Shown one piece after another: positions 34,540-43,334 of a DNA stretch of 64,000 bases. Position numbers and translations under genes: made by a program. This DNA comes from Methanobacteriota archaeon. Lineage in GTDB: Archaea; Halobacteriota; Methanomicrobia; Methanomicrobiales; Methanoculleaceae. A model generated the notes under the pieces. That model did not search any database and had not been told where the DNA came from. It saw only the letters and a program-made list of their open reading frames with translations. The stretch covers positions 1 through 64,000 of the forward strand of contig JAENYE010000006.1 of assembly GCA_016841955.1 (NCBI GenBank). The letters are read 5' to 3'. How positions within the stretch are numbered: position 1 is the stretch's first letter; every line of letters begins with the position of its first letter.

Positions 34540-36312
34540 ATGCGTATTGCTGTTGTACATCGTGATCGATGTCACCCCGCCAAGTGCGGCACCGAGTGCA
34601 TCCTCTACTGCCCGCGTGTCCGGACCGGCGACGAGACCGTCGTCATCGGCGAGGACCAGAAAGCAGTCATATCCGAGGAGCTCTGTGTCGGATGCGGCAT
34701 CTGCGTGAAGAAGTGCCCGTTCGAGGCCCTCGATATCGTCAACCTCCCCGAACAACTCGACCAGCCGACCCACCGCTACGGCCAGAACGGCTTCGTCCTC
34801 TATGGCCTCCCGATCCCCGTCGAGGGGAAAGTCACCGGCATCCTCGGGCCGAACGGTATCGGCAAGAGCACGTCGGTGAAGATCCTCTCGGGCACGCTCG
34901 TCCCGAACCTGGGGAGGACCGACGCCGAGGTCTCCTGGAAGGAAGTCCTCGACCTCTACCAGGGGACCGAGCTCTTCGACTACATTCAGTTGCTCTCGCA
35001 GAAGAACGTGAAGGTTGCCGTGAAGCCGCAGTACATCGACCAGATCCCGAAGGTCTTCTCCGGGTCGGTGCGCGATCTCCTCGCGACCACCGACGAGCGC
35101 GGCAGGCTCGACTACTACATCGACCGGCTATCGCTCAGGGCGGTTGTCGACCGGCCGATCGCGACCCTCTCCGGCGGCGAGCTGCAACGGGCGGCGATCA
35201 CCGCCTGCCTCGCGCGTGACGCCGACTTCTATTTCCTCGACGAGATCACGCCTTACCTCGACGTCTACCAGCGGATGGCCGCCGCGAACCTTATCCGGGA
35301 ACTTGCCCTGGAGCGGCCGGTCGTGATCGTCGAGCACGACCTCGCCATCCTCGATATGCTTGCCGATACCGTGCATATCGCCTACGGAGAACCGGCGGTC
35401 TTCGGCGTCATCACCCACCCGAAAGGCGTCCGGGTGGGGATCAACCAGTACCTGGAAGGCTTCCTCCCGGAGGAGAACGTCAGGTTCAGGACGTATGCGG
35501 TGACGTTCGATACCCGGGCCCACGCTGCTGAGACGACCCGGGAGGTGCTGCTCGAGTTCCCGGCGATGACAAAGCGTTTTACGCAGTTCTCGCTCACCGT
35601 CGACGGCGGGGAGATCCGGAGCGGCGAGGTCCTCGGGGTCCTCGGTGCGAACGGCATCGGAAAGAGCACGTTCGCCCAGCTCCTCGCCGGGGTGCTCGAA
35701 CCCGACACCGGGGCGATGGACACCCGGGTGCGGATCTCCTACAAGCCGCAGTACGTCAAAGGCGACTCGGAGGCGACCGTCGAGGAGATTCTCCGGCAGA
35801 CGACGACGAAGTTCGACACTTCATACTACCAGCACGAGATCCTGGAGCCCCTCTCTCTCTCGCAGCTCCTCCAGGCGCCGGTGAACACGCTCTCCGGCGG
35901 CGAACTCCAGCGCGTGGCGATAGCAATCTGCCTCTCGCGCGACGCCGACCTCTACATCCTGGACGAGCCGAGCGCGCACCTCGATGTGGAGCAGCGGGTG
36001 AAGATCTCCCGGATGATCCGCAAGCACGCCGAAGGGCGGGACGCGAGCACGCTCGTGATCGACCACGACATCTACGTGATCGACATGATTAGCGACCGGA
36101 TCCTGGTCTTCGAGGGCGAGCCGGGCGTGCACGGCAAGGCCGCCGGCCCGTTCGATATGGCGCCGGGCATGAACCGGTTCCTCGAGGCGCTCGGGATCAC
36201 CTTCCGGCGGGACAAGAGCGGGAGGCCGCGGATCAACAAACCGGGTTCGTTCCTGGACCGGGAACAGGTCGCGGCCGGGGAATACTACTACGCGGATATC
36301 TCGAAGTCGTGA
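34540..36312 (+). CDS. abcE1: ABCE1 (Rli1) ribosome-recycling ATPase
   Basis: A 590-residue twin-ATPase with two N-terminal Fe-S clusters: CHPAKCGTECILYCP (about 11-25) and CVGCGICVKKCP. NBD1 has Walker A GPNGIGKST and signature LSGGELQR; NBD2 has GANGIGKST and LSGGELQR with Walker B LYILDEPSAHLD. It splits ribosomes into subunits after termination or with Pelota on stalled ribosomes. The NBD1 Walker B/D-loop reads FYFLDEITPYLD rather than the usual DEPSSYLD, an unusual substitution. The EMC6-like gene is six bases upstream. Confidence 0.95.
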   Translation: MRIAVVHRDRCHPAKCGTECILYCPRVRTGDETVVIGEDQKAVISEELCVGCGICVKKCPFEALDIVNLPEQLDQPTHRYGQNGFVLYGLPIPVEGKVTGILGPNGIGKSTSVKILSGTLVPNLGRTDAEVSWKEVLDLYQGTELFDYIQLLSQKNVKVAVKPQYIDQIPKVFSGSVRDLLATTDERGRLDYYIDRLSLRAVVDRPIATLSGGELQRAAITACLARDADFYFLDEITPYLDVYQRMAAANLIRELALERPVVIVEHDLAILDMLADTVHIAYGEPAVFGVITHPKGVRVGINQYLEGFLPEENVRFRTYAVTFDTRAHAAETTREVLLEFPAMTKRFTQFSLTVDGGEIRSGEVLGVLGANGIGKSTFAQLLAGVLEPDTGAMDTRVRISYKPQYVKGDSEATVEEILRQTTTKFDTSYYQHEILEPLSLSQLLQAPVNTLSGGELQRVAIAICLSRDADLYILDEPSAHLDVEQRVKISRMIRKHAEGRDASTLVIDHDIYVIDMISDRILVFEGEPGVHGKAAGPFDMAPGMNRFLEALGITFRRDKSGRPRINKPGSFLDREQVAAGEYYYADISKS

Positions 36313-36473
36313 AACGGTCCGGGAATTTTTCTTCTTTTCCACGAGGCTGCCGGGGGTACAGGCATGTTAGGGCTGGTTCGGACGGATTCTTGGAATGCCT
36401 GAGTGGCCGGATTATCCGGCGATCGCTGGCTACCCTCTTTTGACGAGATTGATGGGACGTTGAAGGCGTGAAA
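36313..36473 (+). terminator. Pyrimidine-rich region after ABCE1
   Basis: ggaatttttcttcttttcc at 36324-36342 directly follows the stop and is the likely transcript end. The remaining 130 bases before the repeat hold no recognisable gene. Confidence 0.45.
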
Positions 36474-36728
36474 AAAGCCCGATGAAGTGGACCGTGGGAG
36501 TATCGCCATGGGGGAGGGGTTGCAGGGGAGGACGACGTTCCGCAGGAACGGAGTTCGACCACCGTCAGGTGGGGAGGGGGGAGCATCCCCCCTCGAAACC
36601 CTTCGGGTTTCTCATGCTCACTCCGTTCGCACTCCCCATTGTCCCCACCCCCCTTAATGGCGATAAGCGACTGGCCAAAGGGCAGGAGCTTGAGCACCGC
36701 TAGGTGCGCAGTCCACTGGAAATCCGTA
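36474..36728 (+). repeat. Hairpin repeat family, copy D
   Basis: Starts aagcccgatgaagtggaccg and ends ccactggaaatccg. Shared outer arms: gtggaccgtgggagtatcgcc at the left and tggcgataagcgactgg near the right, partly complementary. Inside are the same small hairpins as in copy C (gttcc-gca-ggaac near 36538, ccacc-gtca-ggtgg near 36559, aaaccc-ttc-gggttt near 36596). An extra 45 bases near 36675-36715 are unique to this copy. Opposite orientation to copy C. Confidence 0.75.
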
Positions 36729-36785
36729 TCCGGAATGTGTGACTGATCGGTCTCCGCCGCCTGTCTCAAACGCCCGTCTCTCCGC

Positions 36786-37955
36786 TCACCCGGGGATCAC
36801 CGCCCCGAGCCACTCCTCAAAGGACGCCCACACTCCCTCGAGCAACCCAACAGGCTCTCCGGGTGTCTCCTCCGGCGGTGCCCCGGCGCCGGAGGAGACG
36901 TTCACGGTGGCCTCCGGCGCCTGCTGCACGGGGACAGCTCTCAGGTCGAGGGTGGCGGAGCCCGTCATCGGCGGGATGTAGCCTACGTTCCCGGGAACGA
37001 CGAACCAGCACCGCCCGGCGGCATCGAAGAAGAGTTTCTTGACGAAGTTCGAACGAAGGCCGTCCCCCGACGTGATATGCAGGGTGACACCCGATGAGTT
37101 CCACGCGTATATCCCGTTATCGGACGCGACAAACAGCATTCCCCCGGGTGTCGCCGCGAGATCGTTGATGGCGACCGGGAACGTGCTCAGGTCCCCGGCG
37201 CCGAGGACCGGGGTAACTCCCCCGTCAGGGGTATACCGGAGGACCGTCGTACGGTTGAAGAGGTACACGCCCCCGAACGGGTCGACCCGCACCTCGGAGA
37301 CGCCGGAAAGCGGCTCGTCGCGGTAGGTAACCTGCTCGAAACGGACCTCCCCGGTCCGATCCTTGAGCACCCGGATTCCGTCGTTCTCGGACCCGATGAC
37401 GAGCGCATCGCTCGCTGCATCGACCACCATGCTCACAACGGTATAACACCCGAGGCCTTCGGGCCCGAGCGGCTTATACCACGTCCAGTCATCGTCATGG
37501 CAGCGGTGGAGGCCCGCGCGCCCCGTGGCAATCCACATCTCGTCCCCCCACCGCACCATGCGGTTGATGTTGCGGTTCTTGAGGAACTGCTGGTCCTGGA
37601 TGGCCCGGTATCCCGTCCCGTCTCCGATCTGCAGCCCGCTCGGATACCCTATCCAGAGGTGACCCTCCGCGTCGAGGGCGACCGCAGTCACCATGACATC
37701 GAGGGGCGCGAGCATGCCGTAGGCCGTCTCTCCCGGGTGCCTCGGATTGATCGAGGACCAGGTGCCGTTTGCCGTGTACACGGAGATGCCGCTGTCGGTC
37801 GCAAAGATGACATCTCCGTACCGGCCGTTGATCGCCTCATTCACTCCGGCAGATGCGATGCCTGAATTGTAATCGGGTGCTTCGATGTAAAGAGCCGATG
37901 AAATGGGGATGAAGAGGGATGCCGCTGCCACAAAGAGTATCAGAGCGCGATGCAT
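36786..37955 (-). CDS. Secreted beta-propeller protein
   Basis: A 389-residue protein with a signal peptide (about 1-21, ALILFVAAASLFIPISSA). Repeats of about 45 residues carry the two-component-regulator-propeller pattern: GDVIFATDSGISVY, GHLWIGYPSGLQIG, DEMWIATGRAGLHRC, DALVIGSENDGIRVL and GMLFVASDNGIYAWNSSG. It thus forms an extracellular propeller. The C-terminal region is Pro/Glu-rich and ends in a short amphipathic helix. It starts 16 bases inside cheD, so it belongs to the chemotaxis operon. A sensory or surface role linked to chemotaxis is inferred; no membrane anchor is seen. Confidence 0.78.
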   Translation of the reverse strand: MHRALILFVAAASLFIPISSALYIEAPDYNSGIASAGVNEAINGRYGDVIFATDSGISVYTANGTWSSINPRHPGETAYGMLAPLDVMVTAVALDAEGHLWIGYPSGLQIGDGTGYRAIQDQQFLKNRNINRMVRWGDEMWIATGRAGLHRCHDDDWTWYKPLGPEGLGCYTVVSMVVDAASDALVIGSENDGIRVLKDRTGEVRFEQVTYRDEPLSGVSEVRVDPFGGVYLFNRTTVLRYTPDGGVTPVLGAGDLSTFPVAINDLAATPGGMLFVASDNGIYAWNSSGVTLHITSGDGLRSNFVKKLFFDAAGRCWFVVPGNVGYIPPMTGSATLDLRAVPVQQAPEATVNVSSGAGAPPEETPGEPVGLLEGVWASFEEWLGAVIPG

Positions 37956-38431
37956 GTCCCGTCCGCCCTCTTGATAATGAGGCGACCCTTCTTCTCCGGC
38001 CAGTAATACACGGACCGCCCAACCTTTCCGCCGGTCTCCTCGTGCTTGATCCTGATACCCTGAACGTTGAGCAGGTCCTTCACTGCGGCAGCGTTTCGCT
38101 CGCCGATATTAAGGGAGTTCGCTGAATACTCAAACATGCTCGCACCGCCGACGACGATTGCGGTGATCGAGAATTTCGCGCTTCCGAATCTCTCCATCTC
38201 CTCGAGGAGGACGCTCAGGGCAGTATCAGCAAACTTGCCGGGACGGTCGGTGTTCCCGCGGCTTTCAGGGAGCATGATATGAGCGAACCCCGCAAGAGAC
38301 TTCCGCTGGTCGTGCAGGATGAGCGCGATGCAGGAACCAAGCCCGATTGTCCCCATCGGGCATGTCCCAACCCTGTGTTCACCCATGCCAAGGATTACAG
38401 CCGTTCCTTCACCAAAAAAATTGTTCTCCAT
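37940..38431 (-). CDS. cheD: CheD chemoreceptor glutamine deamidase
   Basis: A 163-residue CheD protein. The catalytic Cys lies in GLGSCIAL (about 31-38) and the His in FAHIMLPES (about 49-57). It deamidates Gln residues of methyl-accepting receptors and is regulated by binding CheC. The gene lies 17 bases after cheC and overlaps the propeller gene at its 3' end. Length is normal for the family. Confidence 0.92.
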   Translation of the reverse strand: MENNFFGEGTAVILGMGEHRVGTCPMGTIGLGSCIALILHDQRKSLAGFAHIMLPESRGNTDRPGKFADTALSVLLEEMERFGSAKFSITAIVVGGASMFEYSANSLNIGERNAAAVKDLLNVQGIRIKHEETGGKVGRSVYYWPEKKGRLIIKRADGTCIAL

Positions 38432-38448
38432 GATATCCCGGAGGCTGG

Positions 38449-39063
38449 CTATGGGAGTGGCTCCATCAGGCGTTCCAGCATGTGGAATAACTGCCGCATG
38501 AGTTCGGCGTTCGGAAGCAGGTAGATACCCCCGTAGACGGGCGGCGCTAGGCTCGTGAGCTCGGTGTTGAAGATCAGGACATCGTTCACGTCGCCGGCCA
38601 TCTGCGCGATGACGGATTCAAAGGCAGCGTGCGCCATATCGATGGCCAGCGCCGGGGGAGACGGCAGCATGACAATACCCAGCAGTTCAGCGGTCGCATC
38701 AAGGAACGCCGATATCATGATGTTCCCGATCTCGATTGCGGCGCTCTGGTCCATCTCGTTGATCTCACGGTCGGTATCGGTGGTGCCGAGCATCTGGTTC
38801 GTCAGCTGGATGACGGTCTCCCGGGGCATGCTGACGACGACATACCCTCCGTCCGCGACCTCCCCCTGAATCTGGAAGACGACCACGGCCGATATCTCGT
38901 TGCTGATATGGTTGTGCAGCTGGGCGATATCGACGGCCTGCACCTCCGGCACCGTCATCTCAATCGGGCACATCAGCATCTGCGATAGGGTCGTTGCCGC
39001 GTGTGCTGCACCGATATTTCCAAACTCTGCCAGCGCATCCATCTGAATCGGATCTAGTTCCAT
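38449..39063 (-). CDS. cheC: CheC CheY-P phosphatase/CheD regulator
   Basis: A 204-residue CheC with the two conserved active-site motifs: EFGNIGAAHAATTL near the N-terminus (about 13-26) and EIGNIMISAFLDA in the middle (about 111-123), each with the Glu and Asn needed for CheY-P dephosphorylation. CheC also binds CheD. It lies 12 bases after cheA in the operon. Confidence 0.92.
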   Translation of the reverse strand: MELDPIQMDALAEFGNIGAAHAATTLSQMLMCPIEMTVPEVQAVDIAQLHNHISNEISAVVVFQIQGEVADGGYVVVSMPRETVIQLTNQMLGTTDTDREINEMDQSAAIEIGNIMISAFLDATAELLGIVMLPSPPALAIDMAHAAFESVIAQMAGDVNDVLIFNTELTSLAPPVYGGIYLLPNAELMRQLFHMLERLMEPLP

Positions 39064-39075
39064 GAAAGATCTCTC

Positions 39076-41034
39076 CTAAACCATTGTATTTACATCGAGT
39101 ACCGGCACGACATCGCCGTCTCCGGGGATGGTGATCCCGCTGATCCCGCGGCAGTTGCCCGCAATCCTGGAGAGCGGTTTCACCACCACCTCCTGCTGGC
39201 CATCCACGGTATCGACGGTAATACAGCATCTCCTGCCGTCATTCTGCAGCACGACCAGCGTGTCGCTCTTCTCTGCCCGGCCGAACATATCCTCCAGGCG
39301 GTGCAGGGGGAGGGTCTGGTCCCGGAGCAGGATCGCCTCGCTGTTGCCTATCCGGTGGATCGCCTCCATTTTTGTCTGCGCCACCTCGACGACGTTGCCG
39401 ACCGGGATAGCGCACCGCATCCCGTTGATATGCACCATCATGACGTCGATGATCGCCATCGTCGGGGGCAGCACCAGCTCGAATTTCGTTCCCCTGCCTA
39501 CCTCGGTCTCGACCTTGATCGTTCCCTTGAGTGATGCGATCGTCTTTTTGACCACATCGAGCCCGACACCCCTGCCGCTGATGTCGGTGATCGTATCGGC
39601 CGTGCTGAACCCGGGCTCGAAGAGCAGGCTGACAAGGTCGTCTTTTGCTGCGCTCGCCGCAGCCTCGGGCGTCATGAGACCTTTACTAACAGCCTTCTTC
39701 CGGAGTTTCTCGGGATCGATGCCGGCACCATCGTCCTCGATCTCGATGATGACGTTATCCTTATCCCTTCTTGCCGTCATCCTGAGCGACCCTTTCGGCG
39801 GTTTTCCACAGGTTTTACGGATCTCCGGCGTCTCGATACCGTGATTCACCGCGTTCCTGATTATATGCAGGAGCGGGTCGGAGAGCCCGTCCATCATGCT
39901 CCTGTCAAGCTCGGTCTCGCCGCCCTCGATGGTGAACTCGACCTCCTTTCCGTCGTGGTTTGCGACGTCCCGCACGACCCGGGGAAGGCGGTTGAAGATG
40001 CGCTCGAGCGGCATCATCCGGATTCCCATCATGAGGTTCTGGAGGTCGGAGACCGACCGACCGACCATGCTCAGCGCCTCGTCGAACTCCTTGATGCCGT
40101 GCTTCTTCGCGATCAGTTCCAGCCGTCCGCGGTTGATCACTAGGTCCTCCACCAGGTTCATCATCCGGTCGAGCCGCTGGATATCGACGCGGATATTCTT
40201 GATCTCCCGGCTCTTCTCGCTTTTCGTTACCCTCTGCACCTGTGCCGACGGCACTGCGGTTTGCGGTTCGAGGTTCTGTTCGGGCGTTCGGTCCTCCTCG
40301 TTCATGCCCGGGGAAACCGCCGGCGGCGATTGCGAGGCGGAGAGATCAAGAAGGGAGATCTCGGTGCCGGAAGCGACGGTCCTGAGCGCATCCTCCCCTG
40401 CCCCGCTCTCAATGAGAATCTCGAACGGGCCGTCGAACTTCCCGTCCTCGAGGAGTTCCTGCGAGGGGGTTGTCGAGAGGATCGTCCCGATCTCCTGGAG
40501 GTTCTGCAGGAGCAGCATGGCCCGGATGTCCTTCATGGTGCTGGACGGGTCGATGGCGACCGTTAACGTGTAGGCCGGACGGCAGTCGCCCTCTCCTGCC
40601 GGTTCGGGGGGAGCCGCTTCATAAGATGCTTCCGGCTCATCCCGGGACTCTTCTTCGGTAAATGCCCGGAGTTCCTGTACAAGGCTGCCGGACTGCTCGT
40701 CGGACGGGTTTCCTCCCGCCTCGATGGCATCCAGCATCCCCTCGATCGTGTCGGTGCAGGTGAGCAGAAGGTCGGTAAGAGATGCGGTCACCTCCCGCTG
40801 ACCGTTGCGGATGAGTGAGAAGACGTCTTCCATCGAGTGACAGAGGTGCTCCATCGCGTCAAAGCCCATCGATGCGGACATCCCCTTGAGCGTATGTGCC
40901 GATCGGAAGATCTCGTCGATGGCTGTCTGCTGGTCTTCCCCGCTCTCAAGAGCAAGGAGATTGTTCACGATGTTCTCGTGGTTCTCCCGCGACTCCTCAA
41001 CGAACAGCTTCCTGTATCCCTCTTCATCAAACAT
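39076..41034 (-). CDS. cheA: CheA chemotaxis histidine kinase
   Basis: A 652-residue kinase. Domains: P1 (about 1-105) with the phosphoacceptor His 47 in RSAHTLKG; P2 CheY-binding domain (about 145-230); P3 dimerisation (about 280-340, DRMMNLVEDLVINRGRLEL); P4 ATPase (about 340-515, with HIIRNAVNHGIETPE, DDGAGID and SGRGVGLDVV boxes); P5 CheW-like (about 515-652). It phosphorylates CheY and CheB when receptors signal. Its 5' end overlaps the cheB stop by eight bases. Confidence 0.95.
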   Translation of the reverse strand: MFDEEGYRKLFVEESRENHENIVNNLLALESGEDQQTAIDEIFRSAHTLKGMSASMGFDAMEHLCHSMEDVFSLIRNGQREVTASLTDLLLTCTDTIEGMLDAIEAGGNPSDEQSGSLVQELRAFTEEESRDEPEASYEAAPPEPAGEGDCRPAYTLTVAIDPSSTMKDIRAMLLLQNLQEIGTILSTTPSQELLEDGKFDGPFEILIESGAGEDALRTVASGTEISLLDLSASQSPPAVSPGMNEEDRTPEQNLEPQTAVPSAQVQRVTKSEKSREIKNIRVDIQRLDRMMNLVEDLVINRGRLELIAKKHGIKEFDEALSMVGRSVSDLQNLMMGIRMMPLERIFNRLPRVVRDVANHDGKEVEFTIEGGETELDRSMMDGLSDPLLHIIRNAVNHGIETPEIRKTCGKPPKGSLRMTARRDKDNVIIEIEDDGAGIDPEKLRKKAVSKGLMTPEAAASAAKDDLVSLLFEPGFSTADTITDISGRGVGLDVVKKTIASLKGTIKVETEVGRGTKFELVLPPTMAIIDVMMVHINGMRCAIPVGNVVEVAQTKMEAIHRIGNSEAILLRDQTLPLHRLEDMFGRAEKSDTLVVLQNDGRRCCITVDTVDGQQEVVVKPLSRIAGNCRGISGITIPGDGDVVPVLDVNTMV

Positions 41035-42061
41035 AATTCACCTCAAGCCGACTGACTGCACTCGCGATCTCGTTCGCAAGACTCCCGAGCGGGACCACCT
41101 GGTCGACGCAGTTCCTGGCAAGGGCGGATCGCGCCATCCCGTATACGAGACAGTCTTCCTCAGCGCATACCATCGTGGTGCCGCCCGCGGCCTTCAATGC
41201 GAGAGTTCCCTCGCCGCCGTCGTTCCCCATCCCCGAGAGGAGCACGGAGACGGTGCGCGGACCGAAGACGTGCGCTGCGGAGGTGAAGGTCGTATCAACG
41301 GCAGGCCGGACCGCATGCAGGCGGGGAGCGGTCGAGTGGATGACCCGCCCATGGTTTCTCCCGGCGCCTGAAACGACCCGTGAGATGACGGAGTGGAATC
41401 CTGCCTTTGAGATCAGGACCGTCCCGGTCTGCAGGGTGTCTCCGTTCCCGGTCTCTCTCACCGGCAGGGGCGAGATCCGGCTCAGGCGCTCGGCGAGCGA
41501 TGCGGTGAACCCCTCGGGCATATGCTGGGTGACAATCACCGCTGCAGGCAGATCCGGCGGGAGCGCAGAGAGGAGCGCGTCAAGCATCGGCGGTCCTCCG
41601 GCCGAAGAGCCTATCAGCACCACCGCATCCGCCTCTTCCTGGCGGACCGCGGGGGGCCTTACAATCGTCGGGAGCAAGACAAGGTTTCTGATCTTCTGGA
41701 CGAGTTCTCTCTCGATGCCTCTGACGTTCGGGACATCCCTCGGTTTGAGCATGAAGTCGTCCGCCCCAAGCCGAAGTGCCCTGTGGGTCATATCGGCCTG
41801 CCTCGACGTCAGTGTGCTCAGGACGATCACCTTCGGCCTTGCGCTCTCCTTCCTGAGCGCTTCGAGCACCTCGAGACCACCCATACGGGGCATCTCGATG
41901 TCTAGGGTGACGACATCGGGCTTCAGCTCCGCTATCTTCCCGAGGGCGTCGATTCCGTTGACCGCCGTCCCGACGACCTCGATATCCTGGCTATCTTTAA
42001 GCAGATCCCGGAGAATCGTCCGGATAAAGAGTGAATCGTCGACGATCAGAACCCGTATCAT
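41027..42061 (-). CDS. cheB: CheB protein-glutamate methylesterase
   Basis: A 344-residue two-domain protein. The receiver domain (about 1-120) has DD at 8-9 and the phosphoacceptor Asp 54 in LDIEMP. The methylesterase domain (about 155-344) has the catalytic Ser in GSSAGGPP, His in TQHMPEGF and Asp in GMGNDG. It demethylates chemoreceptors when phosphorylated by CheA. The true start is 42061 (MIRVLIVDDS), two bases after cheY. A frame extending to 42190 overlaps cheY and is not conserved. Confidence 0.94.
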   Translation of the reverse strand: MIRVLIVDDSLFIRTILRDLLKDSQDIEVVGTAVNGIDALGKIAELKPDVVTLDIEMPRMGGLEVLEALRKESARPKVIVLSTLTSRQADMTHRALRLGADDFMLKPRDVPNVRGIERELVQKIRNLVLLPTIVRPPAVRQEEADAVVLIGSSAGGPPMLDALLSALPPDLPAAVIVTQHMPEGFTASLAERLSRISPLPVRETGNGDTLQTGTVLISKAGFHSVISRVVSGAGRNHGRVIHSTAPRLHAVRPAVDTTFTSAAHVFGPRTVSVLLSGMGNDGGEGTLALKAAGGTTMVCAEEDCLVYGMARSALARNCVDQVVPLGSLANEIASAVSRLEVNYV

Positions 42062-42063
42062 GG

Positions 42064-42426
42064 TTACGCACTGAGGACGTTCTTGACTTCTTCGAGAACC
42101 TTTGGAGCCTGGAACGGTTTGACGATGTAGCCTCTCGCACCGCTCTTGACGGCGAGTTTGACCATCTGCTCCTGACCGACCGCCGTGCACATGATGACCT
42201 TTGCTGAGGGGTCGGAGGCCTTGATGGCCTTGAGCGCTTCGATCCCGTTCACGTTCGGCATGACAACGTCCATCGTGACGAGGTCGGGCTTGAGTTCCCG
42301 GTATCTGGCGAGAGCCTCCGCCCCGTCCGCTGCCTCACCGACGATGTCGTGCCCGCCGGAGAAGAGGATATTCTTCAGCAGCGTCCTCATAAACATTGTA
42401 TCATCGACAATTAGGATTCTCCCCAT
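42064..42426 (-). CDS. cheY: CheY response regulator
   Basis: A 120-residue stand-alone receiver: acidic pair DD (8-9), phosphoacceptor Asp 53 in TMDVVMP, Thr in MCTAV (about 81) and Lys in VKPF (about 103). Phospho-CheY would contact CheF at the archaellum switch. It is the first gene of the cheY-B-A-C-D operon, with a TATA-like box about 38 bases before the ATG. Confidence 0.95.
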   Translation of the reverse strand: MGRILIVDDTMFMRTLLKNILFSGGHDIVGEAADGAEALARYRELKPDLVTMDVVMPNVNGIEALKAIKASDPSAKVIMCTAVGQEQMVKLAVKSGARGYIVKPFQAPKVLEEVKNVLSA

Positions 42427-42458
42427 CGAACACCACTCACTGTTTATTTGGAAAAAAC

Positions 42459-42470
42459 GCTATATATGTT
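42459..42470 (-). promoter_or_regulatory. TATA box of the cheY-B-A-C-D operon
   Basis: The minus strand reads aacatatatagc. With standard spacing transcription would start near 42440, leaving a leader of about 14 bases. It implies the che operon is transcribed separately from cheF and the archaellum genes. Confidence 0.5.
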
Positions 42471-42495
42471 TTCTTATTCTAAAGAAATAATAGTA

Positions 42496-43302
42496 TCATT
42501 CCATTGGTGATTTTACTGTCTCTGAGATATATCTGACGCCTTTTGCGGTTAATTGTACTTCCTTCCTGATGTAGAGCACTTCTGCAAGCCCCATGCCGAG
42601 GAGTTTCTCGTAGGCGACATCGAGGTCTTTATGCGAGAGTTTGAGCATGTTCTCGATGGTGCTCGAATCCATCCCGCTGTAGACCAGCATGGCCACCTGC
42701 CCGGTCAGGGGGTCAATCTCCTCGCCGACCTCGGTGTCGTGTGTTGCTTCCTTGAGGAAGTTGTAGAGGACCTGGAGCGTCGTCATCGGGCAGAGGACGA
42801 AACTCGTCACGACTTCGTTCTCGCTGAGGTGATCGATCTTCACGACATCGAGGTCCTTCTCCTGGATTTCCCTGGATGTGAGTTCGATGCCGGCCACATC
42901 TTCAAGGGGGATGCAGACCTGGTTCTCCTGGCTGACGAACCAGATGCCGGTCTTCATGACGGCGATCGCTCCTTTCTCCCACCGGGCGTCCTGGATAAGC
43001 ACCCCCCCGCGGATTGCGGGCGACATGAAGAAAGCGTTCAACCGGTAGGCGCTGGCCTGCGTGATGATAAATTTCTTTAAGACCGAGAGAACCTTCTCAA
43101 CCGACGCGATACGGTAGATGAGCTCTCCCTCTGGACCGGCGGTGATCACCACCTGGTTCTTCTTTCCCTCGAGATCGACCACGGATTTGTAGGGGATCTC
43201 TCTCTCCAGGGGAGCATCGATGCGGAAACGGTCCTCACCGATGCCCATCGTCGTCGGGATCCACTTGCCTTCGTGCTCGACCTTTACCGGAACCGATTTC
43301 AT
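42496..43302 (-). CDS. cheF: CheF archaellum-switch adaptor
   Basis: A 268-residue protein of the archaeal CheF (DUF439) family that links phospho-CheY to the archaellum motor. It has an N-terminal beta-rich domain (about 1-80, RFRIDAPLEREIPYKSVVDLEG), a second beta-rich middle part (AIRGGVLIQDARWEKGAIAV), and a winged-helix-like C-terminus (STIENMLKLSHKDLDVAYEKL). Location between the archaellum genes and cheY fits this role. Length is standard. Confidence 0.88.
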   Translation of the reverse strand: MKSVPVKVEHEGKWIPTTMGIGEDRFRIDAPLEREIPYKSVVDLEGKKNQVVITAGPEGELIYRIASVEKVLSVLKKFIITQASAYRLNAFFMSPAIRGGVLIQDARWEKGAIAVMKTGIWFVSQENQVCIPLEDVAGIELTSREIQEKDLDVVKIDHLSENEVVTSFVLCPMTTLQVLYNFLKEATHDTEVGEEIDPLTGQVAMLVYSGMDSSTIENMLKLSHKDLDVAYEKLLGMGLAEVLYIRKEVQLTAKGVRYISETVKSPME

Positions 43303-43334
43303 CTTCTTCCTCTACTGTTTTCCATCAAAGAGCA

